Shown here piece after piece: positions 8,213-18,017 of a DNA stretch of 64,000 nucleotides. Under the pieces are notes generated by a model. It worked only from the letters and a program-made list of their open reading frames with translations, had not been told where the DNA came from and searched no databases. The position numbers and the translations under genes are program-made. Source of the stretch: Mycobacteroides chelonae CCUG 47445 (GTDB lineage Bacteria > Actinomycetota > Actinomycetes > Mycobacteriales > Mycobacteriaceae); assembly GCF_001632805.1 (NCBI RefSeq), contig NZ_CP007220.1, forward strand, positions 1,116,001 to 1,180,000. Reading direction: 5' to 3'. The number at the start of each line of letters is the position of its first letter. Position 1 is the first letter of the stretch.

Positions 8213-8524
8213 ATGCGGTTGTCGCTGAGGCGTGCCGCGGTGTCAGTAGCAGTGACGAGCCTCGTCATGGGAGGTTCGGTGGTGGTGGGCGTTTCATACG
8301 CCGATCCATGCGCACCGGGTGCAGCGACGTGTTCATTGCCGACGACGTCCGAGACGCCGTCGGCGACAAGCCGTCCGAGTTGCCGGGAGTCGGCTCCCAG
8401 CCAACAGGATTGTTCAAAGCCGGGTAATGCCGAGATTCATTCGACTCCGGACCCTGCGCACGAGGCCACGCCGCCGTTGACGGTCGAACAGACCAAACCG
8501 GTGCCTACTGCGCACTGGCCCTAA
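8213..8524 (+). CDS. Small secreted AELHS-motif protein, paralog 6
   Basis: 103 residues, the longest member. It has a signal peptide (core AVSVAVTSLVMGGSVVVGV, cut near YADP), cysteine modules CAPGAATC (Cx6C) and CRESAPSQQDC (Cx9C), then KPGNAEIHSTPDP and PPLTVEQTKPV. TACGGT at 8201-8206 six bases before the ATG points to leaderless transcription. Its stop overlaps by four bases the stop of the convergent decarboxylase gene. Function unknown. Confidence 0.74.
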   Translation: MRLSLRRAAVSVAVTSLVMGGSVVVGVSYADPCAPGAATCSLPTTSETPSATSRPSCRESAPSQQDCSKPGNAEIHSTPDPAHEATPPLTVEQTKPVPTAHWP

Positions 8525-9867
8525 CGCGCGCCGCAGTCCCGTGAGAGCAGATCGGCGATCGTCTCGCGGCGTACCAGCTCGCGCACCCGTCCGTCGCGGA
8601 CCGCGAGTACTGGGGGCCGTCCGACCAGGTTGTAGGACGAGGCCATGCTGTGGTTGTACGCACCGGTGCAGGCCACTGCCAGCACGTCGCCGGGGTGCAC
8701 ATCAGAGGGCAGGCTGACATCGCGGGCGATCTCGTCGCCGGATTCGCAGTGCCGCCCGGCCACCGTCACGAGTTGCGGTGGGGCAGAAGGATGCCTGTTT
8801 GCCAGCGCGACACTGTATTTCGCGTCATACAGCGAGACTCGCGGGTTGTCGCTCATGCCGCCGTCGACGGCCACGAAGGTACGCCCGCCGGGCTGGGTCT
8901 TGACCGAAACCACCCGGTACAGCGTCACTCCCGCGCGTGCGGAGATGGCGCGGCCGGGCTCCACGACGACGCGCGGGCGCGGGAAGCGCTCGGCCGCGCA
9001 GGCGGCGTCGAGGGCGTCGTCGATGAAGTCGCGCAGCTCGGCGAGGTCGAGTTCGGGGTCACCTGAGCGGTAGGGAACGCCGTGGCCGCCACCGATATTG
9101 AGCTCACCCAGGATCACACCGTGCTTGGCGCGGATATCGGCCATCGCGGCGATCATGCGGCGAATGGTTTCGCCGTAGAGCGTGCAATCGGTGACCTGTG
9201 AGCCGATGTGGCAGTGCAGGCCGACCAGGTCCAGCAGGGGCTGGTCCAGCACGCGGCGGACGGCCTCGGTGGCATGCCCGCTGTGTAGCGGGAATCCGAA
9301 CTTCTGATCGGTGATGCCCGTCGTTACCGCGGCGTGCCCGTGGATGTCGATATCGGGGGTGACCCGTACCAGTACACGCTGGCGTTTCTTGAGCCGAGTC
9401 GCCAGGAACATGATCTCGGTGTTGGAATCCAGCACGATCCGGCCCACGCCGACCGCGGCCGCGTCACTGAGCTCGTCAGGGGTCTTGGCGTTGCCGTGCA
9501 TGATGATTCGTTCCGGGTCGAAGCCGCCCGCGAGCGCGGTCGCCAGCTCGCCGGAAGAGCAGACATCCAGCGACAGCCCCTCCTGCGCCACCCAGCGCGC
9601 GATATCGGTCGTCAGCAGCGCCTTGCTGGCATACGCGATCTCGATCTCGCGCAGGGTGCGGCGATAGTGACGGGCGCGGTGACGGAAATCCTCCTCGTCA
9701 ACCACGTAGGCGGGGGTGCGGAATTGGTCGGCAATTTCCGAGAGCGCCGTCTCTCCGACGCACATCCGGCCCTGCTCGTCCAGGTGTGTGGTGACCGGCC
9801 ACACGGCCGGGTCGACGCGAGGTCGCGCCACGTTATGTAAGGACGGCAGCAGGTCCAGAAGTGTCAT
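8521..9867 (-). CDS. Diaminopimelate decarboxylase-like PLP enzyme (fold type III)
   Basis: 448 residues from the ATG at 9867, the usual length for LysA. The motifs are those of group IV PLP decarboxylases: the Schiff-base lysine in AYASKA (about K82), HCHIGSQ, GGGHG, EPGRAI, CESGD and GAYNHSMAS. The likely reaction is meso-diaminopimelate to lysine. In mycobacteria the canonical lysA lies beside thrA-thrB; this locus next to mfd is not that place, so this is probably a second, divergent copy whose substrate could differ. It is divergent from mfd. Confidence 0.8.
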   Translation of the reverse strand: MTLLDLLPSLHNVARPRVDPAVWPVTTHLDEQGRMCVGETALSEIADQFRTPAYVVDEEDFRHRARHYRRTLREIEIAYASKALLTTDIARWVAQEGLSLDVCSSGELATALAGGFDPERIIMHGNAKTPDELSDAAAVGVGRIVLDSNTEIMFLATRLKKRQRVLVRVTPDIDIHGHAAVTTGITDQKFGFPLHSGHATEAVRRVLDQPLLDLVGLHCHIGSQVTDCTLYGETIRRMIAAMADIRAKHGVILGELNIGGGHGVPYRSGDPELDLAELRDFIDDALDAACAAERFPRPRVVVEPGRAISARAGVTLYRVVSVKTQPGGRTFVAVDGGMSDNPRVSLYDAKYSVALANRHPSAPPQLVTVAGRHCESGDEIARDVSLPSDVHPGDVLAVACTGAYNHSMASSYNLVGRPPVLAVRDGRVRELVRRETIADLLSRDCGAR

Positions 9868-9974
9868 GCATCTACCGTGCGCCTGTGGCGACCCCATGCG
9901 GAGTTTCTTGACGTGGCCTTGACGGTGATGGGCCCGATCTTTTCGAGATCTGGGCGCCGTAGAATGAACGCACC

Positions 9975-12900
9975 ATGACTGTGACTGCCCCGCCTCTCGC
10001 CGGGGTGATCCGGACAGCCTTGCGGGATCCCGCATTCGATGTTCTTGCCCCGGCCCTCGCCGCCAAGACCGGCCTTGATCTGACCGCACCGTCGTGTGCC
10101 CGCCCATTCGTCGTCACCGGTATGGCCGATGCGAGCGATGCGCCCGTCCTGGTGGTGACGGCTACCACCAGGGAAGCGCAAGATCTCGCCGCCGAGCTGC
10201 GCGATGTGTGCGGCGATTCGGTCACCCTGCTGCCGTCGTGGGAGACGCTTCCGCATGAACGGCTGTCACCCGGCGTCGACACCGTGGGTGCCCGGTTGCA
10301 GGTGCTGCACCGGCTCGCTCATCCGGAGGACTCCCGGATGGGGCCCCCGCTGCGGGTGGTTGTCACGACGGTTCGCTCGCTGTTGCAGCCGATGTCGCCC
10401 GAGCTGTTCGATCTGGAGCCGGTGGAGCTCACCGTGGGTGCCGAGTCGGAATTCGACGGGCTGATCGCCCGACTGGTCGAGCTCGCGTACACCCGGGTGG
10501 ACATGGTGGCCGGCCGTGGCGAGTTCGCGGTGCGCGGCGGCATTCTCGACGTCTTCAGTCCCACCGCAGACCATCCGGTGCGTGTGGAGTTCTGGGGCGA
10601 CGAGGTCAGCGAGATGCGCTACTTCTCCGTTGCCGACCAGCGGTCGATCCCCGAACTGCAGGTCACCTCAGTGCTCGCGATGCCCTGTCGCGAACTGCTC
10701 CTCACCGAACAGGTGCGCACGCGTGCGGCCGAGCTCGCGGCGGCGGCCGGAGACTCCGGTAGTAGCGAGGGCGAGCACCGGCTCGGTACCGGGCTGGGGG
10801 AGATGCTGGCCAAGCTGGCCGACGGAATCTGTGTCGACGGAATGGAATCGCTACTGCCCGTACTGCATTCGGGTGAGCTGACCATGCTGGTAGACCATCT
10901 GCCCGAGGGCACTCCCGTGCTGATCTGCGATCCCGAGAAGGTGCGCACCCGGGCGGCGGATCTGGAGCGCACCGGCCGGGAGTTCCTGGAGGCATCGTGG
11001 TCGGTTGCCGCGATCGGCGCCGATGCGCCAATTGACGTTGCTGCGCTGGCGGATTCGGGATTTCGGGAGCTTGATGGCGTCAAGCACGCGGCGGACGAGA
11101 CCGGGCATCCGTGGTGGTCACTGAGCCCGCTGAGCATGGGCGACGATCAGGCGATCGATCTCGCGGTACGGCCATCGCCCTCCTCGCGCGGCCACAAGGA
11201 GGGTGCGGCGGAGATCTTCGCGATGCTGCGCGCCCACGTGATGACCGGCGGGCGGGCCGTGGTGGTAGCCGCTGGTGCCGGCACCACCCACCGGATCATC
11301 GAGCAGCTGGCCGAAACGGAAACGCCGGCAAAGCTGTTGGAGCCCGGGGCAGAGCCCGTCGAGGGCGTTGTCGGCGTGCTGCGTGGTCACCTCACTGACG
11401 GTGTGGTGCTCGCAGGCGCCAACATCGTCATCGTCACCGAGACGGATCTCACCGGCAGCCGGGTCGCGGCCACCGATGGCAAGCGGTTACCTGCCAAGCG
11501 CCGCAACCAGGTTGACCCGCTGGCCCTCGCGGCCGGCGATCTCGTTGTGCACGATCAACACGGCATCGGGCGATTCGTGGAGATGGTGGAACGCACCGTC
11601 GGCGGGGCGCGCCGGGAGTATCTGGTGCTGGAATACGCGTCCGGTAAGCGTGGCGCCGCCGCCGGTGGGCAGAGCGATCGCCTGTACGTTCCTATGGACT
11701 CCCTCGATCAGCTGTCCCGGTATGTCGGTGGCGAATCTCCCGGCCTGAGCCGTCTCGGCGGCAGCGACTGGGCCAATACGAAGACCAAGGCGCGCAAGGC
11801 TGTTCGTGAGATCGCGGGTGAGCTTGTGGCGTTGTACGCGGCGCGCCAGGCCGCGCCCGGACATGCCTTCGCGCCGGATACTCCGTGGCAGCGGGAGATG
11901 GAAGACGCCTTCGGGTTTGTCGAGACGGTTGATCAGCTGACCGCCATCACCGAGGTGAAATCCGATATGGAGAAGCCGGTTCCGATGGACCGGGTGGTGT
12001 GCGGCGACGTGGGCTACGGCAAGACCGAGATCGCGGTGCGCGCGGCGTTCAAAGCCGTCCAGGACGGTAAGCAGGTCGCGGTGCTGGTGCCCACGACGCT
12101 GCTGGCCGATCAGCATCTGCAGACGTTCACCAATCGCACCGCGGGGTTCCCGGTGAAGGTGGCAGGCTTGTCGCGGTTCACCGATCCGGCCACCTCGAAG
12201 CTGGTCATCGAGGGAATGGCCGATGGCTCAGTCGATATCGTCATCGGCACACACCGGCTGCTGCAGACCGCGGTGCGGTGGAAGGACCTCGGCCTGGTGA
12301 TCGTCGACGAAGAGCAGCGATTCGGCGTCGAACACAAGGAACACATCAAGGCGCTGCGCACCCATGTCGACGTTCTGACCATGAGTGCCACCCCGATTCC
12401 GCGCACCCTGGAGATGAGTCTGGCGGGCATCCGGGAGATGTCGACCATCCTGACTCCGCCCGAGGAGCGTTACCCCGTGCTCACCTACGTCGGTCCGCAT
12501 GACGACAAACAGGTGGCAGCTGCGCTGCGGCGCGAGCTGTTGCGCGATGGTCAGGCGTTCTACGTGCACAACCGGGTGAGCTCCATCGATCGGGCCGCCG
12601 CGCGCATACGTGATCTGGTTCCAGAGGCCAGAGTTGTTGTGGCACACGGCCAAATGCCCGAGGAATTGCTGGAGCGCACCGTCGAGGGGTTCTGGAACCG
12701 CGAATACGACATCCTGGTGTGCACCACCATCATCGAGACGGGTCTGGACATCTCCAACGCCAACACCCTGATCGTGGAGCGGGCGGATATCTTCGGGCTA
12801 TCGCAGCTGCACCAGTTGCGCGGGCGCGTCGGCCGCAGCCGCGAGCGCGGTTACGCGTACTTCCTGTACTCGCCCGAGGTGCCGCTGACCGAGACCGCCT

Positions 12901-13628
12901 ACGACAGGCTCTCGACTATCGCGCAGAACAACGATCTGGGTGCCGGCATGGCGGTGGCCATGAAGGACCTGGAGATCCGCGGCGCGGGCAATGTGCTCGG
13001 CGTCGAGCAGTCTGGCCACGTCGCCGGGGTGGGGTTCGATCTGTACGTCCGGCTCGTCGGCGAGGCTGTCGAGGCGTATCGCGCGGCGGCCGACGGCAAG
13101 ACGGTGCAGACCGCCGAGGAACCCAAGGAGGTGCGTATCGATCTGCCGGTCGACGCGCACCTGCCCACCGACTACATCGGTAGCGACCGGTTGCGCCTTG
13201 AGGCGTACCGCAGGCTGGCGGCGGCCGGGGACGCCGCGCAGATCGGCGCGGCGGTCGAGGAACTCGTCGACCGGTACGGTCCGCTGCCGCTTCCGGTGCA
13301 GCGACTGGTCGCGGTGGCCTCGCTGCGTTTGCTGTGTCGTGAGATGGAAATCACCGATCTTTCGGTGGTCGGTACCAACATCCGAATACAGCCGTTGCCG
13401 CTTCTGGATTCGGCGCAATTGCGCCTCAAGCGTTTGCACCCGGCGGCGCAGTATCGTGCGACGACTTCCGTTGTGCAGGTTCCCATCCCGCGCGCCGGCG
13501 ACGGGGGCGTGGGCTCAGAGCGCATCCGCGACCTGGAGCTGGTGCACATGATTGTCGATCTGCTGCTGGCGTTGTCGGGGCGTCCGGCGGGCAGTGTTGA
13601 TATAACACCAGTGGAGGTGAGCAAATGA
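9975..13628 (+). CDS. mfd: Transcription-repair coupling factor
   Basis: 1217 residues. It displaces RNA polymerase stalled at DNA damage and recruits UvrA. In order: an N-terminal UvrB-like module (to about 350), the CarD-like RNA polymerase-interaction domain ([16 protein letters not shown], about 515-600), the translocase with Walker [10 protein letters not shown] (K683), DEEQ box [11 protein letters not shown] and [10 protein letters not shown], the RGRVGRS motif, and a C-terminal TRCF domain. TAGAAT at 9960-9965 is a good -10 just before the start. It overlaps mazG by four bases. Confidence 0.97.
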   Translation: MTVTAPPLAGVIRTALRDPAFDVLAPALAAKTGLDLTAPSCARPFVVTGMADASDAPVLVVTATTREAQDLAAELRDVCGDSVTLLPSWETLPHERLSPGVDTVGARLQVLHRLAHPEDSRMGPPLRVVVTTVRSLLQPMSPELFDLEPVELTVGAESEFDGLIARLVELAYTRVDMVAGRGEFAVRGGILDVFSPTADHPVRVEFWGDEVSEMRYFSVADQRSIPELQVTSVLAMPCRELLLTEQVRTRAAELAAAAGDSGSSEGEHRLGTGLGEMLAKLADGICVDGMESLLPVLHSGELTMLVDHLPEGTPVLICDPEKVRTRAADLERTGREFLEASWSVAAIGADAPIDVAALADSGFRELDGVKHAADETGHPWWSLSPLSMGDDQAIDLAVRPSPSSRGHKEGAAEIFAMLRAHVMTGGRAVVVAAGAGTTHRIIEQLAETETPAKLLEPGAEPVEGVVGVLRGHLTDGVVLAGANIVIVTETDLTGSRVAATDGKRLPAKRRNQVDPLALAAGDLVVHDQHGIGRFVEMVERTVGGARREYLVLEYASGKRGAAAGGQSDRLYVPMDSLDQLSRYVGGESPGLSRLGGSDWANTKTKARKAVREIAGELVALYAARQAAPGHAFAPDTPWQREMEDAFGFVETVDQLTAITEVKSDMEKPVPMDRVVCGDVGYGKTEIAVRAAFKAVQDGKQVAVLVPTTLLADQHLQTFTNRTAGFPVKVAGLSRFTDPATSKLVIEGMADGSVDIVIGTHRLLQTAVRWKDLGLVIVDEEQRFGVEHKEHIKALRTHVDVLTMSATPIPRTLEMSLAGIREMSTILTPPEERYPVLTYVGPHDDKQVAAALRRELLRDGQAFYVHNRVSSIDRAAARIRDLVPEARVVVAHGQMPEELLERTVEGFWNREYDILVCTTIIETGLDISNANTLIVERADIFGLSQLHQLRGRVGRSRERGYAYFLYSPEVPLTETAYDRLSTIAQNNDLGAGMAVAMKDLEIRGAGNVLGVEQSGHVAGVGFDLYVRLVGEAVEAYRAAADGKTVQTAEEPKEVRIDLPVDAHLPTDYIGSDRLRLEAYRRLAAAGDAAQIGAAVEELVDRYGPLPLPVQRLVAVASLRLLCREMEITDLSVVGTNIRIQPLPLLDSAQLRLKRLHPAAQYRATTSVVQVPIPRAGDGGVGSERIRDLELVHMIVDLLLALSGRPAGSVDITPVEVSK

Positions 13629-14614
13629 CCGTCATCCTTGTGGACCCGCGCCATCCGTCGATGGTGCCGGTCGAGGCCGTCGGTTTGCTTGCCGGTGATC
13701 TGCAGTACACCGAGGAGCTTCCCGTCCGGCTGGCGTGGTCGCTGTCGACCGCACGTCCGGTGTACATCGGTGAGGACGCCCCGGCGCTGTTGTCCTCGGA
13801 CCGCAACCATCCGGAGGTGAAGGCGCGGATCGCGGCCGGGGCCACAATCATCGCACCGCCGGTGCGGCAGGGCGAGAAGCTTATCGACGCGGTGGCGGTA
13901 ATGGACAGGCTGCGCACGAACGGCCCGTGGGAGGGCACCCAGACTCACGATTCGCTGCGGCGATACCTGCTTGAAGAGACCTACGAGCTGTTCGACGCGG
14001 TGCGTACCGGTGACGTCGACGAGCTTCGTGAAGAGCTGGGGGATGTACTGCTGCAGGTGCTTTTCCACGCGCGCATCGCCGAGGATGCCCCGGAGCATCC
14101 CTTCAACATCGATGATGTCGCCGAGGCGCTGCTGAAAAAGTTGGGTAACCGCATTCCGGTGATCCTCGGCGCCGGTGGCGATTCCAGCTCGATCTCGCTG
14201 GAAGAGCAACTGGCGCAATGGGAAGAGCGTAAGGCGCAGGAGAAGGATCGCGACTCGTGTCTGGACGGCGTGTCCAGCAGCCAGCCGGCCCTGGCACTCA
14301 CGCAGAAGGTGCTCGGCCGCGTGACGGCCGCTGGTCTGCCCACCGAGTTGATCCCGGCGCAGCTGCTTTCGGTAACCATCGAGCTGGATGGGGATGCCGA
14401 GAACCAGTTGCGGGCAGATGTTTTGGAATTCATGGATACCGTGCGTCGCGCCGAGAAGAGCATCCTGGCCGATCGCCGCGGTGAGGACACCGCCGCCGGA
14501 TTGGCGAGCGCCGATCTGCGTGATGTCGCTGCCGGGGAGTGGCGCGAGCATTGGCTGAGGAATCCGGTTGAGGCTCCTGCCGACGATGCCGTCGAGGTAC
14601 CCGCCGAGAGCTAG
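13625..14614 (+). CDS. mazG: Nucleoside triphosphate pyrophosphohydrolase MazG
   Basis: 329 residues. Hydrolyses non-canonical or oxidised (d)NTPs to NMP and PPi. The MazG core is seen near residues 95-190: [15 protein letters not shown], then [20 protein letters not shown], giving the ExxE...ExxD metal site. An actinobacterial N-terminal extension of about 90 residues precedes it, as in M. tuberculosis Rv1021. Its start overlaps the mfd stop (ATGA), so the two are translationally coupled. Confidence 0.93.
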   Translation: MTVILVDPRHPSMVPVEAVGLLAGDLQYTEELPVRLAWSLSTARPVYIGEDAPALLSSDRNHPEVKARIAAGATIIAPPVRQGEKLIDAVAVMDRLRTNGPWEGTQTHDSLRRYLLEETYELFDAVRTGDVDELREELGDVLLQVLFHARIAEDAPEHPFNIDDVAEALLKKLGNRIPVILGAGGDSSSISLEEQLAQWEERKAQEKDRDSCLDGVSSSQPALALTQKVLGRVTAAGLPTELIPAQLLSVTIELDGDAENQLRADVLEFMDTVRRAEKSILADRRGEDTAAGLASADLRDVAAGEWREHWLRNPVEAPADDAVEVPAES

Positions 14615-14683
14615 GGCGTAGCCCGGGAGACCGTGCGGCGGGACTTTGTGCCTGGCCTCGCGGGACCATGGTCCGCACAGCAT

Positions 14684-14713
14684 TTGCACAGCATTTAGGT
14701 ACGCCATACCTTA
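14684..14713 (+). promoter_or_regulatory. Promoter with IdeR-like iron box ahead of the EfeU-EfeO fusion
   Basis: A -35-like TTGCAC (14684-14689) and a -10-like TACCTT (14707-14712) are exactly 17 bases apart, and the GTG start at 14719 follows six bases after the -10. The sequence TTAGGTACGCCATACCTTA at 14695-14713 covers the -10 and matches the known 19-base IdeR/DtxR consensus TTAGGTTAGGCTAACCTAA in 13 positions with both outer half-sites nearly intact. Repression by iron-loaded IdeR of a leaderless transcript is the natural reading. Confidence 0.65.
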
Positions 14714-14718
14714 TCTAC

Positions 14719-16773
14719 GTGGTGTTATCGGATGCGGTCCCCAATCTGTTGATTGGCCTGAGAGAGGGTCTCGAAGCAGGACTTGTGGTGAGCATCCTGC
14801 TTGCCGCCGTCCATCGTTCACCGCTGGCGGCCAATGGGCGCCGGGCCACGGCGCCGGTGTGGCTGGGCGTGCTCGGGGCGCTCTCGGTATCGGCCAGCTT
14901 CGCGGCGGTGCTCACCTCCACGACCAGCTCGCTGGGCGCAACCGGCCAGGACGTGGTGGGCGGCGTGCTCAGCATCCTGGCCGTCGGGTTGGTCACCGCG
15001 ATGATCTTCTGGATGTCGCGCACCGCCGCCAGCCTCTCCGGTGAGCTGTCCGGCAAGGTGGAGCACGCGCTCACCCTCGGTGCGGGCGCGCTGGCCCTGA
15101 CGGCGTTCTTGGCGGTCGCCCGCGAGGGATTAGAGACCACGCTGTTCTTCTGGACCGCGGCCAAGGCGGCGGGGGAGACCACCGGACCGGTGATCGGTGG
15201 CGCCCTCGGGCTGGCGATCGCGGTGACGTTGTGCTGGCTGCTGTATCGCCGCGCGGTGAAGCTCAACCTCAAAGTGTTCTTCACCCGCACGGCGGTCGTG
15301 CTCATTGTGATCGCCGCCGGAATTCTGGCCTACGGCATCGGGGATCTACAGACCGCGGGCTGGTTGCCCGGGCGGACCTGGTACGCCTTCGATCTGAGTC
15401 AGCGCATCTCCGCGGACTCCTGGTGGGCCACCATCGTCACCGGCATCACCCAGCTCACCCCGCGGATGACCGTGCTGCAGGTGGTGGCCTGGGCTGGATA
15501 TCTGATACTGGTGATACCCCCGTTCTTGCGGGTATCACGTGAAAACCATTCGCCCGCTGCCGCGTCCGAGCCCGACGAGGAACCCTCGGCCTTCGCGCGC
15601 GTGATCGGCCAGCGCCCCTTCGCGGTTGCCGCGACCATCGTGGTGGTACCGGTACTCGTGGCGGCCGTGGTGATTGCGATTCTGCCGTCCGCCAACCGTG
15701 ATGCCGATACGCAAGTCACCGTGACGGCCGACGGGTGCGCCGACGACTGGACGTCCGCGGGTACCGGCCTGCAGACGTTCTCTGTCGTCAACAAGTCGGG
15801 CAAGACCGGTGAGATCAACCTCGTGGACGGCAACAACGGTGTGGTCGCCGAGATCGAGACCCTGGGCCCCTCCACCAGCGCCACGCTCACCGCGACGCTC
15901 TCGGACGGCACGTACAAGTTCGCGTGCCTGATGGCCGGAGAGCCCGCCAGATACTCTGCATCTCAACAAGTCCGGGGCAAGGCCGACCCCGGGGCGCCGC
16001 AGCCGGTGGTCAGGGTGACCGAGGACGATCTCAAGCCGCCGATGCAGGCCTACCAGCGTTACGCCGACAATCTCCTGGCGGTGCTGGGTACCCAGGCGCG
16101 CGCACTTCGTGCCGACCTCGCCGCGGGCAACATCGAAGCGGCGAAGAAGGATTGGCTGCCGGCGATTCTGACCTGGAACCGAATCGGTGCGGCGTACGGC
16201 AGTTTCAAGGACTACGGGGATGCCATCGCCGGGCTGCCGCATGGGCTCCCCGATGGGGTGCACGATCCCGATTTCAAGGGCTTACGCCGCCTGGAGTACG
16301 GGTTGTGGCACGGGCAACCCGCGCCGGTGTTGGTGCCGGTGGCAGACGAATTGGTCTCGACCATCGACAAGCTGCGTGCCAACCTGGCGGACGTGATGAC
16401 CGAGCCGGCCGACCAGACGAAACGCCCACACGAAATCCTCGAGGACACCTTGCGATTCCAGCTCATGGGCTACACGAACCAGGGAGCGGGAACCGAGTAC
16501 GCGGAGGCGGCAGCTGCGGTCGAAGCCACCCGTGCGGTGCTGGGCCAGTTCTCTGCGCTGATCAATGCCCGCGCGCCGAAGTTATTGGCGGAAAGCAACT
16601 CCCAGCTCGATATCCTTGACGCCGCACTCAAGGCGACGCAGCAGGGTGGACAGTGGCGTCCGCTCGAGCAGGTGCCGCTGGCCGGTCGCCAGGCGGTGGA
16701 TGCCGCGCTGGGGCAGGTGCTCGAGACGCTCGCCTCGGTGCCACTGCTCATCGAACTTCCGCCGAGCCGATGA
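14719..16773 (+). CDS. Fused ferrous/ferric iron permease and EfeO domain (EfeU-EfeO fusion)
   Basis: About 684 residues. The N-terminal half is an FTR1/EfeU permease with about seven membrane segments and two iron-binding REGLE motifs (about residues 15-19 and 135-139). It continues through a further membrane span (about 295-320) into a cupredoxin-like domain (about 334-417) and an M75/EfeO-type helical domain. In the M75 part the HxxE metal motif reads RRLE (about 523-526), so the His is replaced. The GTG at 14719 is chosen because an IdeR-like box and -10 lie just before it; upstream starts would fall inside the promoter. The next gene encodes an EfeB peroxidase. Confidence 0.88.
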   Translation: MVLSDAVPNLLIGLREGLEAGLVVSILLAAVHRSPLAANGRRATAPVWLGVLGALSVSASFAAVLTSTTSSLGATGQDVVGGVLSILAVGLVTAMIFWMSRTAASLSGELSGKVEHALTLGAGALALTAFLAVAREGLETTLFFWTAAKAAGETTGPVIGGALGLAIAVTLCWLLYRRAVKLNLKVFFTRTAVVLIVIAAGILAYGIGDLQTAGWLPGRTWYAFDLSQRISADSWWATIVTGITQLTPRMTVLQVVAWAGYLILVIPPFLRVSRENHSPAAASEPDEEPSAFARVIGQRPFAVAATIVVVPVLVAAVVIAILPSANRDADTQVTVTADGCADDWTSAGTGLQTFSVVNKSGKTGEINLVDGNNGVVAEIETLGPSTSATLTATLSDGTYKFACLMAGEPARYSASQQVRGKADPGAPQPVVRVTEDDLKPPMQAYQRYADNLLAVLGTQARALRADLAAGNIEAAKKDWLPAILTWNRIGAAYGSFKDYGDAIAGLPHGLPDGVHDPDFKGLRRLEYGLWHGQPAPVLVPVADELVSTIDKLRANLADVMTEPADQTKRPHEILEDTLRFQLMGYTNQGAGTEYAEAAAAVEATRAVLGQFSALINARAPKLLAESNSQLDILDAALKATQQGGQWRPLEQVPLAGRQAVDAALGQVLETLASVPLLIELPPSR

Positions 16774-16790
16774 CCAAGGAGGCGCGCAAT

Positions 16791-18017
16791 ATGGATGTCA
16801 ACCGCAGGAACTTCCTCCGCGGCGCGGCCATCGGGGCCGCAGGCACGGCCGTCACGGGTGCGGTGCTGGCGCACGGTGCCGAGGTTGACGCGAACGCGGC
16901 GGCAGTGGCCGCGCCCCCGAATCGGTACCCATTCCACGGGGCCAAGCAGTCGGGAATCCTCACCCCGGTGCCCGCAGAGAAGCAGAACTTCGCCTGCCAC
17001 GTGGCATTCGATGTGACGTCCAAGAACAGGGATGCGCTGGCTGGGGCCTTCAAGAAGTTGACCGAGCGGGCGCGGTTCCTCTGTACCGGCGGCACCCCGC
17101 CCGAGCTGGGGGTCGGGCAACCGCCGGCGGATAGCGAGGTGGTTGGGCCCGTGGTCGAGGCCGACGGCCTCACCGTCACAGTGGCGGTCGGGTCCAGCCT
17201 GTTCGATAGCCGATTCGGGCTGACCGACCGCAAGCCCGCCAAGCTCAAACCAATGACGGTATTTCCCAACGACTTTCCCGATGCGGCGTGGACACGCGGT
17301 GATCTGCTGGTTCAGCTGTGCGCCCACAATCCGGATACCGTGCATCACGCACTGCGCGATATCACCCGCGCGGTGCGGGGCGATCTGCAGATGCGCTGGC
17401 GGATCGAGGGGTACAACTCGCCCCCGCGCCCGTCCGGAACGGGCCGAAACCTTTTGGGGTTCAAGGATGGCACCGCCAACCCGGTGTCAAACGATGCCGA
17501 AAAGCTGATCTGGGTGGGCGATGGCGAACCCGCGTGGACCGCAGACGGCACCTACATGGTGGTACGCCTCATCCGGATGCTCGTCGAGTTCTGGGATCGG
17601 GTTTCCATCAACGAGCAGGAGCGGATGTTCGGTCGACGTCGCGACAGCGGCGCCCCGTTGGACGGGAACAACGAGTTCGATAACCCCAACTACACAACTG
17701 ACCCCGAAGGTCAGACCATTCCCCTGGATGCGCATATCCGGCTGGCCAACCCGCGCACCGCCGAAACTGACAACCAGCGGCTGGTCCGGCGTTCCTACAA
17801 CTACGACCTGGGCGTGGAACCGAACGGGAACATGCAGTCGGGACATGTCTTCGTCTGTTTCCAGCAGGACCTCGAGCGCCAGTTCGAAACCGTGCAGAAC
17901 CGGTTGAACGACGAGCCCCTCGTCGACTATGTGCAGCCGTTCGGGGGCGGATACTTCTTCGCGCTGCCGGGCGTCGTCGACGAGAACGACTGGTACGGCA
18001 GGACCTTGCTCAGCTAG
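16791..18017 (+). CDS. efeB: EfeB-type Dyp peroxidase, Tat-exported (copy 1)
   Basis: 408 residues starting MDVNRRNFLRG, a twin-arginine signal. It has the Dyp-family GFKDGT motif (GxxDG, catalytic D226) and a probable proximal haem ligand in DAHIR (H315). EfeB is the extracytoplasmic haem peroxidase of the EfeUOB iron-uptake system. A full AAGGAGG Shine-Dalgarno eight bases before the ATG at 16791 fixes the start over the ATG at 16770. It follows the EfeU-EfeO fusion by 17 bases, and its stop overlaps the stop of the opposing second efeB by four bases. Confidence 0.92.
   Translation: MDVNRRNFLRGAAIGAAGTAVTGAVLAHGAEVDANAAAVAAPPNRYPFHGAKQSGILTPVPAEKQNFACHVAFDVTSKNRDALAGAFKKLTERARFLCTGGTPPELGVGQPPADSEVVGPVVEADGLTVTVAVGSSLFDSRFGLTDRKPAKLKPMTVFPNDFPDAAWTRGDLLVQLCAHNPDTVHHALRDITRAVRGDLQMRWRIEGYNSPPRPSGTGRNLLGFKDGTANPVSNDAEKLIWVGDGEPAWTADGTYMVVRLIRMLVEFWDRVSINEQERMFGRRRDSGAPLDGNNEFDNPNYTTDPEGQTIPLDAHIRLANPRTAETDNQRLVRRSYNYDLGVEPNGNMQSGHVFVCFQQDLERQFETVQNRLNDEPLVDYVQPFGGGYFFALPGVVDENDWYGRTLLS

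Noticed and set aside
8521..10107. Extended N-terminus of the decarboxylase gene up to 10107
   Set aside because: It would overlap the start of divergent mfd; the ATG at 9867 gives the family length and N-terminus.
12719..13183. Several long frames antisense or out of frame inside mfd, glmU and mmsA
   Set aside because: They are expected in high-GC coding DNA, lack start signals, and show low-complexity Arg/Ala/Gly composition.
14663..14674. Perfect palindrome GGACCATGGTCC between mazG and the iron permease
   Set aside because: It is short, GC-rich and lies upstream of a convincing promoter/IdeR box; it could be chance, so it is not listed as an operator.
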